A stretch of DNA of 64,000 nucleotides from an uncultured Propionivibrio sp. (GTDB lineage: Bacteria > Pseudomonadota > Gammaproteobacteria > Burkholderiales > Rhodocyclaceae): NCBI GenBank assembly GCA_937923255.1, contig CALAIL010000047.1, positions 1 to 64,000 on the forward strand, read 5' to 3'. Position 1 is the stretch's first letter, and the number at the start of each line of letters is the position of its first letter. Below are positions 34,991-44,851 of the stretch, piece by piece. The notes below the pieces were generated by a model. It made no database searches and was not told where the DNA came from. It saw only the letters and a program-made list of their open reading frames with translations. The translations under genes were made by a program, and so were the position numbers.

Positions 34991-35030
34991 CCTGCTTTCC
35001 ATACAAAACGGCGCACGGGAGGAAAGCAGG
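34991..35030. repeat. 10-bp perfect inverted repeat between sodC and dcd
   Basis: CCTGCTTTCC (34991-35000) and GGAAAGCAGG (35021-35030) are perfect complements separated by 20 bases. It lies upstream of dcd and downstream of sodC on the minus strand. It could be an operator for dcd or a weak terminator for sodC; there is no T-run. Confidence 0.6.
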
Positions 35031-35120
35031 CCAGGGAACAGGCCATGGATGCGGCGCGGCACACATCGGGCGGCAAACACGCGCCGCCGCCCGATGATCC
35101 CCTGGTGGCAGACCGCTGCC

Positions 35121-35636
35121 CTACTTGGCAGCGATGACTCCGCAGGCAACGCGCGCGCCTGAATTACCCGTCGGCTGTGTCTTGTAATCATCCCCACCGG
35201 CATGGATGATGACGCTCTTGCCGATGAAATCATTCACAGAAACGCCTGTCAGGCGATCCATCTGGCGGACATTGCCTTTGGCGTCGGCAACCAGTTCAGG
35301 CATGTCGCCTGCGTGACTGTCGGCCTGACCCGGCTTGCCATGCGGCTTGCCCGTCGGGTTGAAATGCCCGCCGGCGCTGGACGCATCCGGCGCACTGCAA
35401 TCACCGAATTCGTGGACATGGAAGCCATGCGCACCGGGCGTCAGCCCAGAAGCCTGCGTCATGACGACCAGTGTATTGCCTTCCTGGCGGAAAACCACGC
35501 TGCCGGCAACGCTGTTCCCCTGCGTCGCCTTTAGAACAGCTTCCGCGCCCGCCATTCCGTTCGCGCCGCCCGTACCGCTGCCTGCGCAGGCGCTCAATGC
35601 CGCGACAATCGGCAGGCATAGCCACATTTTTTTCAT
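35121..35636 (-). CDS. sodC: Cu/Zn superoxide dismutase, lipoprotein
   Basis: A 171-residue periplasmic superoxide dismutase. The N-terminal lipobox LSACAG suggests lipid anchoring. Copper and zinc ligands are visible in HVHEFGDC near residue 72, the GGHFNPTGKPHG segment near 90 and NSGARVACGVI at the C-terminus; the Cys of GDC and the final Cys form the conserved disulfide. The ATG at 35636 has a GGAG site; the frame upstream to 35711 is not signal-like. It probably protects the envelope from superoxide. Neighbours mrp and dcd are not functionally linked. Confidence 0.95.
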   Translation of the reverse strand: MKKMWLCLPIVAALSACAGSGTGGANGMAGAEAVLKATQGNSVAGSVVFRQEGNTLVVMTQASGLTPGAHGFHVHEFGDCSAPDASSAGGHFNPTGKPHGKPGQADSHAGDMPELVADAKGNVRQMDRLTGVSVNDFIGKSVIIHAGGDDYKTQPTGNSGARVACGVIAAK

Positions 35637-35799
35637 AGCGTTCTCCTTGAGGTCGTTGAAAACGTGTTCCCGGCCATCCCGCCGCCACGGCGGCAAGCCG
35701 AAAACCCACAAGGATCAAGACTAGCGGTTTTGCCGCCCGCAGGCAAACGGAAAGCGGCGCCACGGCATCACCTATCGCGCCGGTACGGCCGCATGTATT

Positions 35800-36891
35800 T
35801 TAGGTATTCTGGACGACGATATTCGGAAACCTGCCGCTCATATCCTTGGCTTTCTCGGCGATCTTGACGGCAATGCGGCGGGCAATGGCACGATAGATTT
35901 CTGCCGCGCGCGAATCGGGCGCGCCGACCACGGTCGGCTTGCCAGCATCGGTCATCTCACGGATGGACAGCTCCAGCGGCAAGGCGCCGAGCAGCTCCGT
36001 GCCGTAATCCTGCGCCATCCGAGCGCCACCGCCGCTGCCGAAAACAGGCTCTTCGTGGCCGCACTGCGAGCAGGTATGCAGACTCATGTTTTCCACCAGC
36101 CCCAAAATTGGAATGCCGACTTTTTCAAACATCTTCAGCCCCTTACGCGCATCGATCAAGGCGATGTCCTGCGGCGTCGTCACAATGACCGCGCCCGTCA
36201 CCGGCACCTTCTGCGCCAATGTCAGCTGCGTATCGCCCGTACCGGGCGGCATATCGACAATCAGGTAGTCCAGATCCTGCCAGTTCGTCTGTTTGAGCAG
36301 CTGTTCGAGCGCCTGCGTCACCATCGGTCCGCGCCAGACCATCGGCGAATCGACGTCGATCATGAAGCCGATCGACATCGTCTGGATGCCGTGCGCAATA
36401 AGCGGGGTCATGGATTTTCCATCCGGCGAATCCGGCTGCCGGCCGGAAAGGCCGGTCATCTGCGGAATCGACGGCCCGTAGATATCGGCGTCGAGCAGCC
36501 CTACCGCCGCGCCTTCCTGCGCCAGGGCCAGCGCCAGATTAACGGCGGTCGTACTTTTGCCGACGCCGCCTTTGCCGGAAGCCACGGCAATGATGTTCCT
36601 GACGCCTGGCAGCGGCTTCAGGCCGCGCTGGACGGCGTGCGCGACAATGTTGCTGGCGACATTGGCATCCACCGCCGTCACGCCGGGGACGGCCTGCACG
36701 AGATCTACCAATGCCTGACGAATCGTTTCGATCTGCGTTCCGGCAGGATAGCCGAGGGCGATGTCGAACGCGACCCTGCCGCCGTCGATCCGGAGGTTTT
36801 TGACCGACCGGCTGGAAACATAATCTTTCCGCGTATTCGGGTCGATCCATTGCTGCAAGGCTGCAAGTACGTTTTCCTGAGTGACTGCCAT
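35800..36891 (-). CDS. apbC: iron-sulfur cluster carrier Mrp/ApbC
   Basis: A 363-residue P-loop ATPase that carries and delivers 4Fe-4S clusters. An N-terminal DUF59/MIP18-like domain occupies about 5-85, followed by the deviant Walker A GKGGVGKST (106-114) and a C-terminal pair Cys274-x-x-Cys277 (CSQC) that bridges the cluster in the dimer. The ATG at 36891 begins the conserved DUF59 part; the open frame to 36948 is poorly conserved. It is divergent from metG across a 379-base region containing two 40-bp repeat units. mrp-metG divergence is widespread in proteobacteria. Confidence 0.96.
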   Translation of the reverse strand: MAVTQENVLAALQQWIDPNTRKDYVSSRSVKNLRIDGGRVAFDIALGYPAGTQIETIRQALVDLVQAVPGVTAVDANVASNIVAHAVQRGLKPLPGVRNIIAVASGKGGVGKSTTAVNLALALAQEGAAVGLLDADIYGPSIPQMTGLSGRQPDSPDGKSMTPLIAHGIQTMSIGFMIDVDSPMVWRGPMVTQALEQLLKQTNWQDLDYLIVDMPPGTGDTQLTLAQKVPVTGAVIVTTPQDIALIDARKGLKMFEKVGIPILGLVENMSLHTCSQCGHEEPVFGSGGGARMAQDYGTELLGALPLELSIREMTDAGKPTVVGAPDSRAAEIYRAIARRIAVKIAEKAKDMSGRFPNIVVQNT

Positions 36892-36999
36892 GACGGGTTC
36901 CTTGAAATATTTTCTAACGGTGTGACTGTGCAGGTAAAGCGGATTCAAAGCTGCGCGTGACGCCTGGAGGCTGTGACCAGTCTAGCTGAAAAAAGTGCG

Positions 37000-37075
37000 C
37001 CGGAACCCCGTACAAATAGATCAGAAAACATAAAATGCCCGGAAGTCGCCGTAAATAAAGGGCTTCAGGGCATCA
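37000..37075. repeat. two 40-bp family units between apbC and metG
   Basis: Units start at 37000 (CCGGAACCCCGTACAAATAG) and 37040 (CCGGAAGTCGCCGTAAATAA), exactly 40 bases apart. The second closely resembles the unit at 56741, sharing AAATAAAGGGCTTCAGGGCAT. A separate short direct repeat AAAACATAAAATG flanks them (about 37023 and 37077). The rest of the 379-base gap (36892-37270) must hold both promoters, but no clear boxes were identified. Confidence 0.8.
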
Positions 37076-37270
37076 AAAAACATAAAATGGAAAATCATGG
37101 CCAAATGACCCACTGAAACCCACGTGGCCGGAACATCTCCGCCCCCCATCCTGAGACACCTTGTTTACAAAGATTTTCATCGGGCACAGGCGCATGGAAC
37201 GGTAGGTTTCAGCCACCATTCGCTATAAAATGACGGCTTGCCAATTCCTAAGAATGCCTTGCATACCGTC

Positions 37271-39433
37271 ATGTCCCGCAAAATTCTCGTTACTTCCGCC
37301 CTGCCTTACGCCAACGGCGCGATCCATCTCGGCCATCTTGTCGAATATATCCAGACCGATATCTGGGTGCGCTTCCAGAAAATGCAGGCGAAAGACCGGG
37401 TAGCGGCGTGCTGGTACGTCTGCGCCGACGATACGCACGGCACGCCAGTCATGCTGCGCGCCGAGCAGGAAGGCATCACGCCGGAGGCGCTGATCGCGCG
37501 CGTGCATGATGAGCATTTCCGCGATTTTTCCGGCTTCCACGTCGGCTTTGACAATTTCTACACGACGCATTCACCGGAAACCCGCCACTACGCCAACCTG
37601 ATCTACGCCCGTCTGCGGGAAAACGGCCTGATCGCAACGCGCACGATTGAACAGTATTACGACCCGACCCGGCAGATGTTTCTGCCCGACCGCTTCATTA
37701 AAGGCGAATGCCCGAAATGCGGCACCCCTGACCAATATGGCGACAACTGCGAGTCGTGCGGCGCCGCCTACACGCCGAATGAACTGAAAAACCCCTACTC
37801 GGCTGTTTCCGGCGCCACGCCGGAGCTGCGCCAGTCCGAGCATTATTTCTTCCAGCTTTCCGACCCGCGCTGCCAGGATTTCCTGCGCCGCTGGACGCAC
37901 GACAGCGGCCATTTGCAACCGGAAGCCGCCAACAAGATGCAGGAATGGCTGGGCGCAGAAGGCGAAAACCGGCTCAGTGACTGGGACATTTCGCGCGATG
38001 CGCCGTACTTCGGCTTTGAAATTCCCGAGGCGCCCGGCAAATACTTTTATGTCTGGCTCGACGCCCCAATCGGCTACATGGGGTCATTCAAAAACCTGTG
38101 CGAAAAAAACGGCATCGACTTCAACGACTACTGGCAAGCAGATACGCAAACCGAGCTGTATCACTTTATCGGCAAGGACATCCTCTACTTCCACGCACTA
38201 TTCTGGCCGGCCCAGCTGGCGCACGCCGGCTTCCGTACACCGAGCGGCGTCTTCGCGCACGGCTTTCTGACCGTCGACGGTGCCAAGATGAGCAAGTCAC
38301 GCGGCACGTTCATCACCGCCGAAAGCTATTTGAAGCAGGGACTGAACCCCGAATGGCTGCGCTATTACTACGCCGCCAAGCTCAACGCGACAATGGAAGA
38401 CATCGACCTTAACCTCGAAGATTTTGTGGCCCGCGTCAATGCCGACCTGATCGGCAAATATGTCAATATCGCCAGCCGCTGCGCCGGCTTCATCGGCAAG
38501 CGCTTCGGCGGCCGCCTGGCTGCGACCGACGCGGCGTGGCTGCAACCCCTGCGCGATGCCGCCAGCAACATCGCCGCCGCCTACGAAGCGCGTGAATTCG
38601 GGCGCGCCCTGCGTGAAGTCATGGCCCTGGCCGATACCGCCAATGTCTTCGTCAACGACCGGAAACCCTGGGAACTCGCCAAACAGGAAGGACAGCAGGA
38701 AGCTTTACATGCCGCCTGTTCGCAGGCCATTGAGGCGTTCCGCCTGCTGACCGTATACCTCAAGCCCGTCCTGCCCAAAGTCGCCGAAGCGGTCGAGGCT
38801 TTCCTCGACGTGCCCCCGCTTGCCTGGGACGACGCACAGGCGCCGTTGCCGGCCGGTCACGTCATCGGCACCTACAGCCATCTGATGACACGCATCGACC
38901 CGAAACAGATTACCGCCCTGATCGAAGCCAACAAGGCTTCGCTGAACGCCGCTCCGGCAGATGCCGGACCGAAAGCAAAAACGCATCACGACGCAGACGG
39001 GCAGCGCTCCGGCAAGTCCGCCGCACGCCCTGCCTCCGCCGCGCCAGAGGGATCTTCTTCCCGAAAAACTGGACCGGCAGACAACGCGGGCAAGGGAACA
39101 ATCAGCATCGACGATTTCATGAAGGTTGACCTGCGCGTGGCTCGCATCGTCGACGCCAGCCATGTCGAAGGGGCGGAAAAGCTGCTCCGTCTTTTGCTCG
39201 ATATTGGTGAAGACACGCCCCGGCAGGTATTCGCCGGCATCAAGTCCGCTTACGACCCGGCCACACTGATCGGCCGCCATACGGTCATGGTCGCCAATCT
39301 GGCGCCGCGCAAAATGAAGTTTGGCCTATCCGAAGGGATGATCCTCGCCGCCTCCGACGCGGACGGCAAAACGCCGGGAATCTTTCTGCTGTCGCCTGAT
39401 GCAGGCGCGCAGGCCGGCATGAAGGTCAAGTAA
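37271..39433 (+). CDS. metG: methionyl-tRNA synthetase
   Basis: A 720-residue class I synthetase. The HIGH-type motif is His19-Leu-Gly-His22 and the KMSKS motif is intact near residue 340 (GAKMSKSRG). A zinc knuckle with CPKCG and NCESCG lies near 145-165. After the anticodon domain there is a Pro/Ala/Lys/Ser-rich linker (about 560-605) and then a C-terminal tRNA-binding domain (about 610-720, beginning [17 protein letters not shown]) that dimerises the enzyme. The ATG at 37271 precedes the conserved [14 protein letters not shown]. The Ehr operon starts 43 bases downstream on the same strand and may be partly read through. Confidence 0.97.
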   Translation: MSRKILVTSALPYANGAIHLGHLVEYIQTDIWVRFQKMQAKDRVAACWYVCADDTHGTPVMLRAEQEGITPEALIARVHDEHFRDFSGFHVGFDNFYTTHSPETRHYANLIYARLRENGLIATRTIEQYYDPTRQMFLPDRFIKGECPKCGTPDQYGDNCESCGAAYTPNELKNPYSAVSGATPELRQSEHYFFQLSDPRCQDFLRRWTHDSGHLQPEAANKMQEWLGAEGENRLSDWDISRDAPYFGFEIPEAPGKYFYVWLDAPIGYMGSFKNLCEKNGIDFNDYWQADTQTELYHFIGKDILYFHALFWPAQLAHAGFRTPSGVFAHGFLTVDGAKMSKSRGTFITAESYLKQGLNPEWLRYYYAAKLNATMEDIDLNLEDFVARVNADLIGKYVNIASRCAGFIGKRFGGRLAATDAAWLQPLRDAASNIAAAYEAREFGRALREVMALADTANVFVNDRKPWELAKQEGQQEALHAACSQAIEAFRLLTVYLKPVLPKVAEAVEAFLDVPPLAWDDAQAPLPAGHVIGTYSHLMTRIDPKQITALIEANKASLNAAPADAGPKAKTHHDADGQRSGKSAARPASAAPEGSSSRKTGPADNAGKGTISIDDFMKVDLRVARIVDASHVEGAEKLLRLLLDIGEDTPRQVFAGIKSAYDPATLIGRHTVMVANLAPRKMKFGLSEGMILAASDADGKTPGIFLLSPDAGAQAGMKVK

Positions 39434-39476
39434 TCCGGAGGGCGGCAATGCGCGCGATGAGGCGGGGGCGCCCCGC

Positions 39477-39734
39477 ATGAAAACCATGCGACTGCGCCTG
39501 ACACCGAAAGTGCTGGCCTATATTGCCTGCGATGTTTTGGGCATTGCGCTGTTTTCTTCAGGCGCGCTCTGGCTGATACGCGGCGTGCCCCTGTTCTTTC
39601 GCGGCTTTCCGGTGACGAAGGCGGAAGCTTTCATCGCCCTGGGCGGCGGCCTGGTACTGATGGTCTACGCCATTGCCAGACTATTGCGCGAAATGCTCGA
39701 AATGCCGGCGCCGCCGACGGAGCCGCCACAATGA
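39477..39734 (+). CDS. small membrane protein leading the Ehr operon
   Basis: An 85-residue protein with two hydrophobic helices (about 12-34 and 48-66) and a Pro-rich soluble end (MPAPPTEPPQ). It is not recognised as a named family. Its stop overlaps the hyfB start as ATGA (39731-39734), which strongly suggests co-translation and a role in the membrane complex, perhaps as a small accessory subunit. No cofactor motif is present. Confidence 0.7.
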   Translation: MKTMRLRLTPKVLAYIACDVLGIALFSSGALWLIRGVPLFFRGFPVTKAEAFIALGGGLVLMVYAIARLLREMLEMPAPPTEPPQ

Positions 39735-41758
39735 GCGCGCTATTTTCCAACGGAATCGACAGTATCCTGCTGGCCGCATCCGGCTGGCTGCTGATTGGTT
39801 GTATCGGCCTCGTACAGCCCGGTCGCTTTACCCTAATCAGCCGCCTCCTGTTCCCGCTCGGTGCGGGTATCGCCGCGCTGGTCGCCGTGCAGGCGTTGCT
39901 GGCCATGGCGGCCTCACCGCAAACGCTCATCCTGCCGCTGGGTCTTCCCGGTCAGCCGTTCCATCTGCGGCTGGACGCGCTTTCGGCGTTTTTTCTGTTC
40001 CTGCTCGGCGCGGCGGCGGCAGGCATTTCCCTCTATGCCGCCGGCTACATGCACCGCGACGACAGCGCCCCGCCCGGCCTCTACTGTTTTCTTTATCACG
40101 TCTTTCTGGCGAGCATGGCTTGCGTTTTACTGGCAGATGATGGTTACGCCTTCATGGTCGCCTGGGAATCGATGGCGCTGTCCTCGTTTTTTCTCGTTGC
40201 GTCCGAGCATCGCCACGCCGAGATTCGGCGCGCCGCTTATCTTTATCTGCTGATCGCCCATATCGGCGCCATCGGCATTTTGCTGTCTTTTGGCGTCATG
40301 GCTGGCGGCGCCGGCGACTATACCTTCGAGGCCATGCGCGAATTCCCGCGCAGCGGCGCCTGGGCGGCAGGCGCTTTTCTGCTGGCACTCTTCGGTTTTG
40401 GCGCCAAGGCCGGCATGCTCCCCCTGCATATCTGGCTGCCGGAAGCGCACCCGGCCGCGCCCTCGCCGGTGTCGGCAATGATGAGCGGCATCATGCTGAA
40501 AACCGCTGTATACGGCATCCTGCGCGTCAGCTTCGATCTGCTGGATGCGGAAACCTGGTGGTGGGGTGCGCTGATGCTGGTCGCCGGGCTGCTGACGGCG
40601 CTGTTCGGCGTCATCTATTCGGCGATCCAGAGCGACATGAAGCGCCTGCTCGCCTATTCTTCGATCGAGAACATCGGCCTGATCCTGGTCGGCGCCGGCC
40701 TCGGACTGATTTTCGTCACCTTCCAGCTGCCCTATCTGTCGGCGCTGGCGCTTACCGCTACGCTGTATCACTGCCTCAACCACGCTTTTTTCAAGGGGCT
40801 GCTGTTTCTGTCGACCGGCTCCGTGCTGCATGCCACGCACGAGCGCAATCTCGGCAAACTGGGCGGCCTCATTCACCGTATGCCCTGGGTGGCCTGGCTG
40901 GCCCTCGTCGGCACGCTCGCTGCCGCCGGCCTGCCGCCGCTCAACGGCTTTGTTTCAGAATGGCTGTTGCTGCAAAGCTTTCTGTTTACTTCCGGGCTGC
41001 CGCACGGCTATCTGAATATGCTTCTGCCGGTCGTCGCGGCGGCCGTGGCGCTGGTGGCCGCGCTGGCCGGCTTTGCGATGGTCAAGTTTTTCGGCGTCAT
41101 TTTTCTCGGCCAGCCGCGTGAAGAAAAGCTTTCCGAGGCGCACGACGCCGGTCAGTTCGAACGCCTTGGCCTGCTCTGGCTGGCGTTCGGCTGCGTTCTG
41201 CTCGGCCTGCTGCCGAATGCGGTCGTGACCTTGCTCGACCCGGTCACGCGCCTGCTGGTCGGTGTCAGCCTGCGTGATGCGGCAACCAACAGTTGGTGGC
41301 TGCTCACGCCGATCAATGCCGATCGCGCCAGTTACAGTGCGTTGGCCTTTTTCGTCAGCCTGGCCATATTGACGCCGATCGTCTATTTTGCCGTGCGCCG
41401 TTTTCAGCGCCGCCAACAGGGAATGCCCGGGCATCGGCGCGCGCCGGCCTGGGACTGTGGCTTTCCGCTGCAAACGCCGCGTATGCAGGACACGGCCGAG
41501 GGCTTTGGTCAGCCCGTACGGCGTATTTTCGATGTATTCCTGCGCCGCACGCGCATGCACCCCTCGCCCTTCGACAAAGCGCCGGTCTACCGCAGTGTTG
41601 TCGAAGACCCGACCTGGTACTGGCTGTATCTGCCGATCGCCCGCTTCGTCGAATACGGCACGCGCCTGGCAGCGCTGCTTCAGCAGGGGCGGATTGCCAT
41701 TTATCTGCTTTACAGTTTCGTGACACTGATCGCGCTGCTGGTGCTGACGCGGGGATGA
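39731..41758 (+). CDS. hyfB: HyfB-like proton-pumping membrane subunit of an Ehr complex
   Basis: A 675-residue antiporter-type subunit (NuoL/MrpD/HyfB family) with about 15-16 helices. The pump motif with the helix-break lysine is near residue 240 (GFGAKAGMLPLHIWLPEAHP), and a conserved Glu lies in the AWESMALSSFF helix near 142. A second lysine half-channel region follows around 300-360 (SDMKRLLAYSSIENIGL). The C-terminal 150 residues form a soluble and then a membrane tail, as in HyfB/HycC. It begins a run of overlapping genes and would move protons or sodium across the inner membrane. Confidence 0.93.
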   Translation: MSALFSNGIDSILLAASGWLLIGCIGLVQPGRFTLISRLLFPLGAGIAALVAVQALLAMAASPQTLILPLGLPGQPFHLRLDALSAFFLFLLGAAAAGISLYAAGYMHRDDSAPPGLYCFLYHVFLASMACVLLADDGYAFMVAWESMALSSFFLVASEHRHAEIRRAAYLYLLIAHIGAIGILLSFGVMAGGAGDYTFEAMREFPRSGAWAAGAFLLALFGFGAKAGMLPLHIWLPEAHPAAPSPVSAMMSGIMLKTAVYGILRVSFDLLDAETWWWGALMLVAGLLTALFGVIYSAIQSDMKRLLAYSSIENIGLILVGAGLGLIFVTFQLPYLSALALTATLYHCLNHAFFKGLLFLSTGSVLHATHERNLGKLGGLIHRMPWVAWLALVGTLAAAGLPPLNGFVSEWLLLQSFLFTSGLPHGYLNMLLPVVAAAVALVAALAGFAMVKFFGVIFLGQPREEKLSEAHDAGQFERLGLLWLAFGCVLLGLLPNAVVTLLDPVTRLLVGVSLRDAATNSWWLLTPINADRASYSALAFFVSLAILTPIVYFAVRRFQRRQQGMPGHRRAPAWDCGFPLQTPRMQDTAEGFGQPVRRIFDVFLRRTRMHPSPFDKAPVYRSVVEDPTWYWLYLPIARFVEYGTRLAALLQQGRIAIYLLYSFVTLIALLVLTRG

Positions 41759-41762
41759 GGCG

Positions 41763-42710
41763 ATGAGGTTTTACCCATTCTTCGCCCAGATGCTCGCACT
41801 GACTGCGGCCATTATCCTGGCGCCCATGCTCGTCGGCTGGGTCAACCAGTGCCGCGCCTGGCTGCAGAATCGTTCGGCGCCCTCTTTGCTGCAACCGTAT
41901 TACACACTGCACAAACTCTTCCGCAAGGAAGTGGTGCTGGCGGACAACGCCTCGTCGCTGTTCCGTACCGCCCCCTATGTGATTTTTGCCTGCATGGCTC
42001 TGGCTTCGGCCATCGTGCCCACCCTATCTACTGATCTAATTCTGTCGCCGGCCGCCGATGCCATCGCCTTGGTCGGCCTGTTTGCACTGGCGCGCGTTTT
42101 CATCGCACTGGCAGGCATGGATGTCGGCACGGCATTCGGCTCGCTCGGCGCGCGCCGTGAAATGCTGATTGGCTTTCTCGCTGAACCGGCGCTGCTGATG
42201 GTGTTTTTCACCGCCTCACTCATTTCGCAATCGACCTCGCTATCGACAATCGTCGATAGCCTGGGCAACCGCGAGTTCGCCATCTACCCGAGCCTGGCTT
42301 TTTCGGGCGTCGCCTTCGTTATGGTTTCACTGGCCGAAAATGCACGCGTGCCGGTGGATAATCCGACGACGCACCTGGAGCTGACGATGATCCACGAAGC
42401 GATGATTCTCGAATACTCCGGCCGCCATCTGGCGCTGATCGAATGGGCATCCAGCCTCAAACTTTTCGCCTACTCGTGCATCGGCATCGCGCTGTTCTTT
42501 CCCTTTGGCATCCCTGATGCCTCCGATCCGCTGTCACTGGGCCGCGCAGCGCTCATCCTGGTCGCCAAGCTGGCTGTCAGCGGTTTTTGCTTGGCGCTGA
42601 TCGAAACGCTCTCGGCCAAAATGCGCGTTTTCCGCACGCCGGAATTTCTCGGTGCCGCCTTCATGCTGGCCGTGCTGGCCATGCTCGTTCATCTGCTGTT
42701 GAGGGCATGA
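41763..42710 (+). CDS. hyfC: HyfC-like membrane anchor (NuoH homologue)
   Basis: A 315-residue membrane protein with about eight helices, homologous to NuoH/HycD/HyfC, which links the soluble hydrogenase-like module to the pumps. The conserved cytoplasmic charged loop is intact: VDNPTTHLELTMIHEAMILE near 200, followed by YSGRHLALIEW. The ATG has GAGG just upstream, in the 4-base gap after hyfB. Its stop overlaps the hyfE ATG. Confidence 0.94.
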   Translation: MRFYPFFAQMLALTAAIILAPMLVGWVNQCRAWLQNRSAPSLLQPYYTLHKLFRKEVVLADNASSLFRTAPYVIFACMALASAIVPTLSTDLILSPAADAIALVGLFALARVFIALAGMDVGTAFGSLGARREMLIGFLAEPALLMVFFTASLISQSTSLSTIVDSLGNREFAIYPSLAFSGVAFVMVSLAENARVPVDNPTTHLELTMIHEAMILEYSGRHLALIEWASSLKLFAYSCIGIALFFPFGIPDASDPLSLGRAALILVAKLAVSGFCLALIETLSAKMRVFRTPEFLGAAFMLAVLAMLVHLLLRA

Positions 42711-43396
42711 TGACGTTCCCCTCGCTGCTCATCCAGGAAGCCCTGCCGCTCATCAACCTGTGCGCAGCAATCCTGCTGCTGCTCGGCTTCGCCATGCTTT
42801 CGCAGCGGCGCATCCTGACACTGATCAACCTGTTCATGATGCAGGGATTCGTCCTGTTCTGCTCGACACTGATCGTTGCCGTGGCAACACATCAGCGGCA
42901 CCTTTACTGGTCGGCGGCGCTGACCTTGCTCCTCAAGGTACTTGCCCTACCCTGGATTCTGCACCGCCTGATCCGCCGGCTGTCGGTCAAGTGGGATGTC
43001 GAGACGCTGCTCAACATCCCGACGACGATGCTGGTCGGCATCCTGCTAGTGATTGTTTCCTTCAACGTGGCGCAGCCGATCTCGCAGCTCTCCGGCACGA
43101 TCATGCGCTCGACCGTCGGCATCGCGCTGGCCTGCGTACTGCTCTCCTTCCTGATGATGATCACGCGCAGCAAGGCCGTACCGCAGGTGATCGCCTTCCT
43201 GGCCATGGAAAACGGCCTGTTTTTCGCCGCCACAAGCACCACGTATGGCATGCCGATGGTCGTCGAACTGGGCATTGCGCTCGATGTCATGGTCGGCATG
43301 GTCATCCTGGCCATCTTCTTCTTCCAGATCCGCGAGCAGTTTGACAGCCTGGACATCGGCCGCATGGAACAAGCACAAAAGGCGCACGAAAAATGA
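42707..43396 (+). CDS. hyfE: HyfE-like membrane subunit
   Basis: About 229 residues with some six or seven helices, matching the HyfE family (extended NuoK-like subunit, about 216 residues in E. coli). Landmarks are LPLINLCAAILLLLGFAML near residue 12 and the polar helix FLAMENGLFFAATSTTYGMP near 165, which contains a conserved Glu. The ATG at 42707 overlaps the hyfC stop (ATGATG); the codon at 42710 is an alternative. The open frame further upstream lies within hyfC. Confidence 0.92.
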   Translation: MMTFPSLLIQEALPLINLCAAILLLLGFAMLSQRRILTLINLFMMQGFVLFCSTLIVAVATHQRHLYWSAALTLLLKVLALPWILHRLIRRLSVKWDVETLLNIPTTMLVGILLVIVSFNVAQPISQLSGTIMRSTVGIALACVLLSFLMMITRSKAVPQVIAFLAMENGLFFAATSTTYGMPMVVELGIALDVMVGMVILAIFFFQIREQFDSLDIGRMEQAQKAHEK

Positions 43397-44847
43397 CGGT
43401 CGAACTGGGCTGTGTTCTCGGCATTCCGCTCTTCGCCGCGATATTGCTGGCGCTGGTCGGCCACTGGCGCGCAGCGGGCACGATCAATGCCGTATGCAGC
43501 CTGCTGACCCTGATCGCCGCTGCCTTCCTGACCCGGCGCATTATTACCGACGGTTCGATGTGGGCATACGACATGCAGTTTTTCGTCGACCCGCTCAATG
43601 TTTTCCTGATCGCGCTGACGGCGCTGGTCGGTTTCACTACCGCCCTGTTCTCGCGCCCCTACATGCGCATCGAGCACGATCACGGCCGCCTTTCGGCAGG
43701 GCGATTGCGGCTCTATCACAGCATGTTCCAGATGTTCATGTGCACCATGCTGACGGCGCTGTCGACCAACAATCTCGGCATCCTCTGGGTCGCCATGGAG
43801 GCGGCGACGCTGACCACTGTGCTGCTCGTCGCTCTTTACCGCACGCCGGCGGGTCTGGAAGCGGCATGGAAATACTTTATCCTGTGCGGCGTCGGCATCG
43901 CCCAGGCGCTGTTTGGCACCATCCTCATTTACTTTGCCGCAGAACGCATGCTCGGCAGCGAAGGACATGCGCTGCTATGGACGCATCTGAACGGCGTGCG
44001 CACCTTGCTCGAGCCGACGACGCTGTCGCTGGCTTTTGTGTTTTTGCTCGTCGGTTACGGCACCAAGACTGGTCTGGTGCCGCTGCACAATTGGCTGCCG
44101 GATGCCCACGCCGAAGGGCCGACGCCCGTTTCCGCCGTACTTTCCGGCCTGCTGCTCAATGTGGCGCTCTACGCCATCATCCGCGGCAAGGTGCTCGTCG
44201 ACGGGGCGCTGGGCACCCGCTTTGCGGAAAACCTAATGATGGCCTTCGGCCTGCTGACCGTCGTCGTGCCGGCTTTCTACCTCTCCCGCCAGAAAGACAT
44301 CAAGCGCCTGTTTGGCTTTTCTTCGATCGAGCACATGGGGCTGATCACGTTCGCCTTCGGGATGGGCGGCCCGGTCGCCAGCTTCGCCGGCCTGCTGCAC
44401 ATGACCGTGCATTCGTTAACCAAGTCGGCCATTTTCTTCGCCGTCGGCCATGCCGCACAAATGGCCGGCACGCAGACCATCGAAGACATCCGCGGCCTGC
44501 TCAAACGCTCGCCCACCATTGGCTGGGGACTCATGCTCGGCACGCTGGCCATTCTCGGCATGCCGCCTTTCGGCGTATTCGCCAGCGAATTCATGATCCT
44601 GACCATCGCCATCCGGCAGCACCCCTGGGCGGCGCCGATTCTGCTGATTGCGCTGGGCGTTGCCTTCGCGGCCATGTTCCATAAGGTGCAGGGCATGGTT
44701 TTTGGCGAGCCGACAGTCAAGCCGCTGGCGCACAATCCGGCGCTATTGCCGGTGTTCCTGCATCTTGGCCTGGTGCTCATGCTCGGTTTATGGATTCCGC
44801 CCTATCTGGCCGAGTGGTTCCACCAGGCCGTCGCTTTCATCGGATAG
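43393..44847 (+). CDS. hyfF: HyfF-like proton-pumping membrane subunit
   Basis: A 484-residue antiporter-type subunit with about 14 helices, homologous to HyfF/NuoN/MrpD. It carries the helix glutamate in WVAMEAATLTTVLLV near 135 and the lysine of GYGTKTGLVPLHNWLPDAHA near 220. A further lysine/histidine path is in FGFSSIEHMGLITFAFG near 305. With HyfB it gives two potential pump channels. Start and stop overlap its neighbours (ATGA with hyfE; 4-base gap to hyfG). Confidence 0.94.
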   Translation: MTVELGCVLGIPLFAAILLALVGHWRAAGTINAVCSLLTLIAAAFLTRRIITDGSMWAYDMQFFVDPLNVFLIALTALVGFTTALFSRPYMRIEHDHGRLSAGRLRLYHSMFQMFMCTMLTALSTNNLGILWVAMEAATLTTVLLVALYRTPAGLEAAWKYFILCGVGIAQALFGTILIYFAAERMLGSEGHALLWTHLNGVRTLLEPTTLSLAFVFLLVGYGTKTGLVPLHNWLPDAHAEGPTPVSAVLSGLLLNVALYAIIRGKVLVDGALGTRFAENLMMAFGLLTVVVPAFYLSRQKDIKRLFGFSSIEHMGLITFAFGMGGPVASFAGLLHMTVHSLTKSAIFFAVGHAAQMAGTQTIEDIRGLLKRSPTIGWGLMLGTLAILGMPPFGVFASEFMILTIAIRQHPWAAPILLIALGVAFAAMFHKVQGMVFGEPTVKPLAHNPALLPVFLHLGLVLMLGLWIPPYLAEWFHQAVAFIG

Positions 44848-44851
44848 CCTC

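Noticed and set aside
43245..44684. 479-codon plus-strand frame inside hyfE/hyfF
   Set aside because: It overlaps hyfF in another frame. HyfF has clear antiporter motifs, and this frame yields an Arg/His/Ala-rich product without domains.
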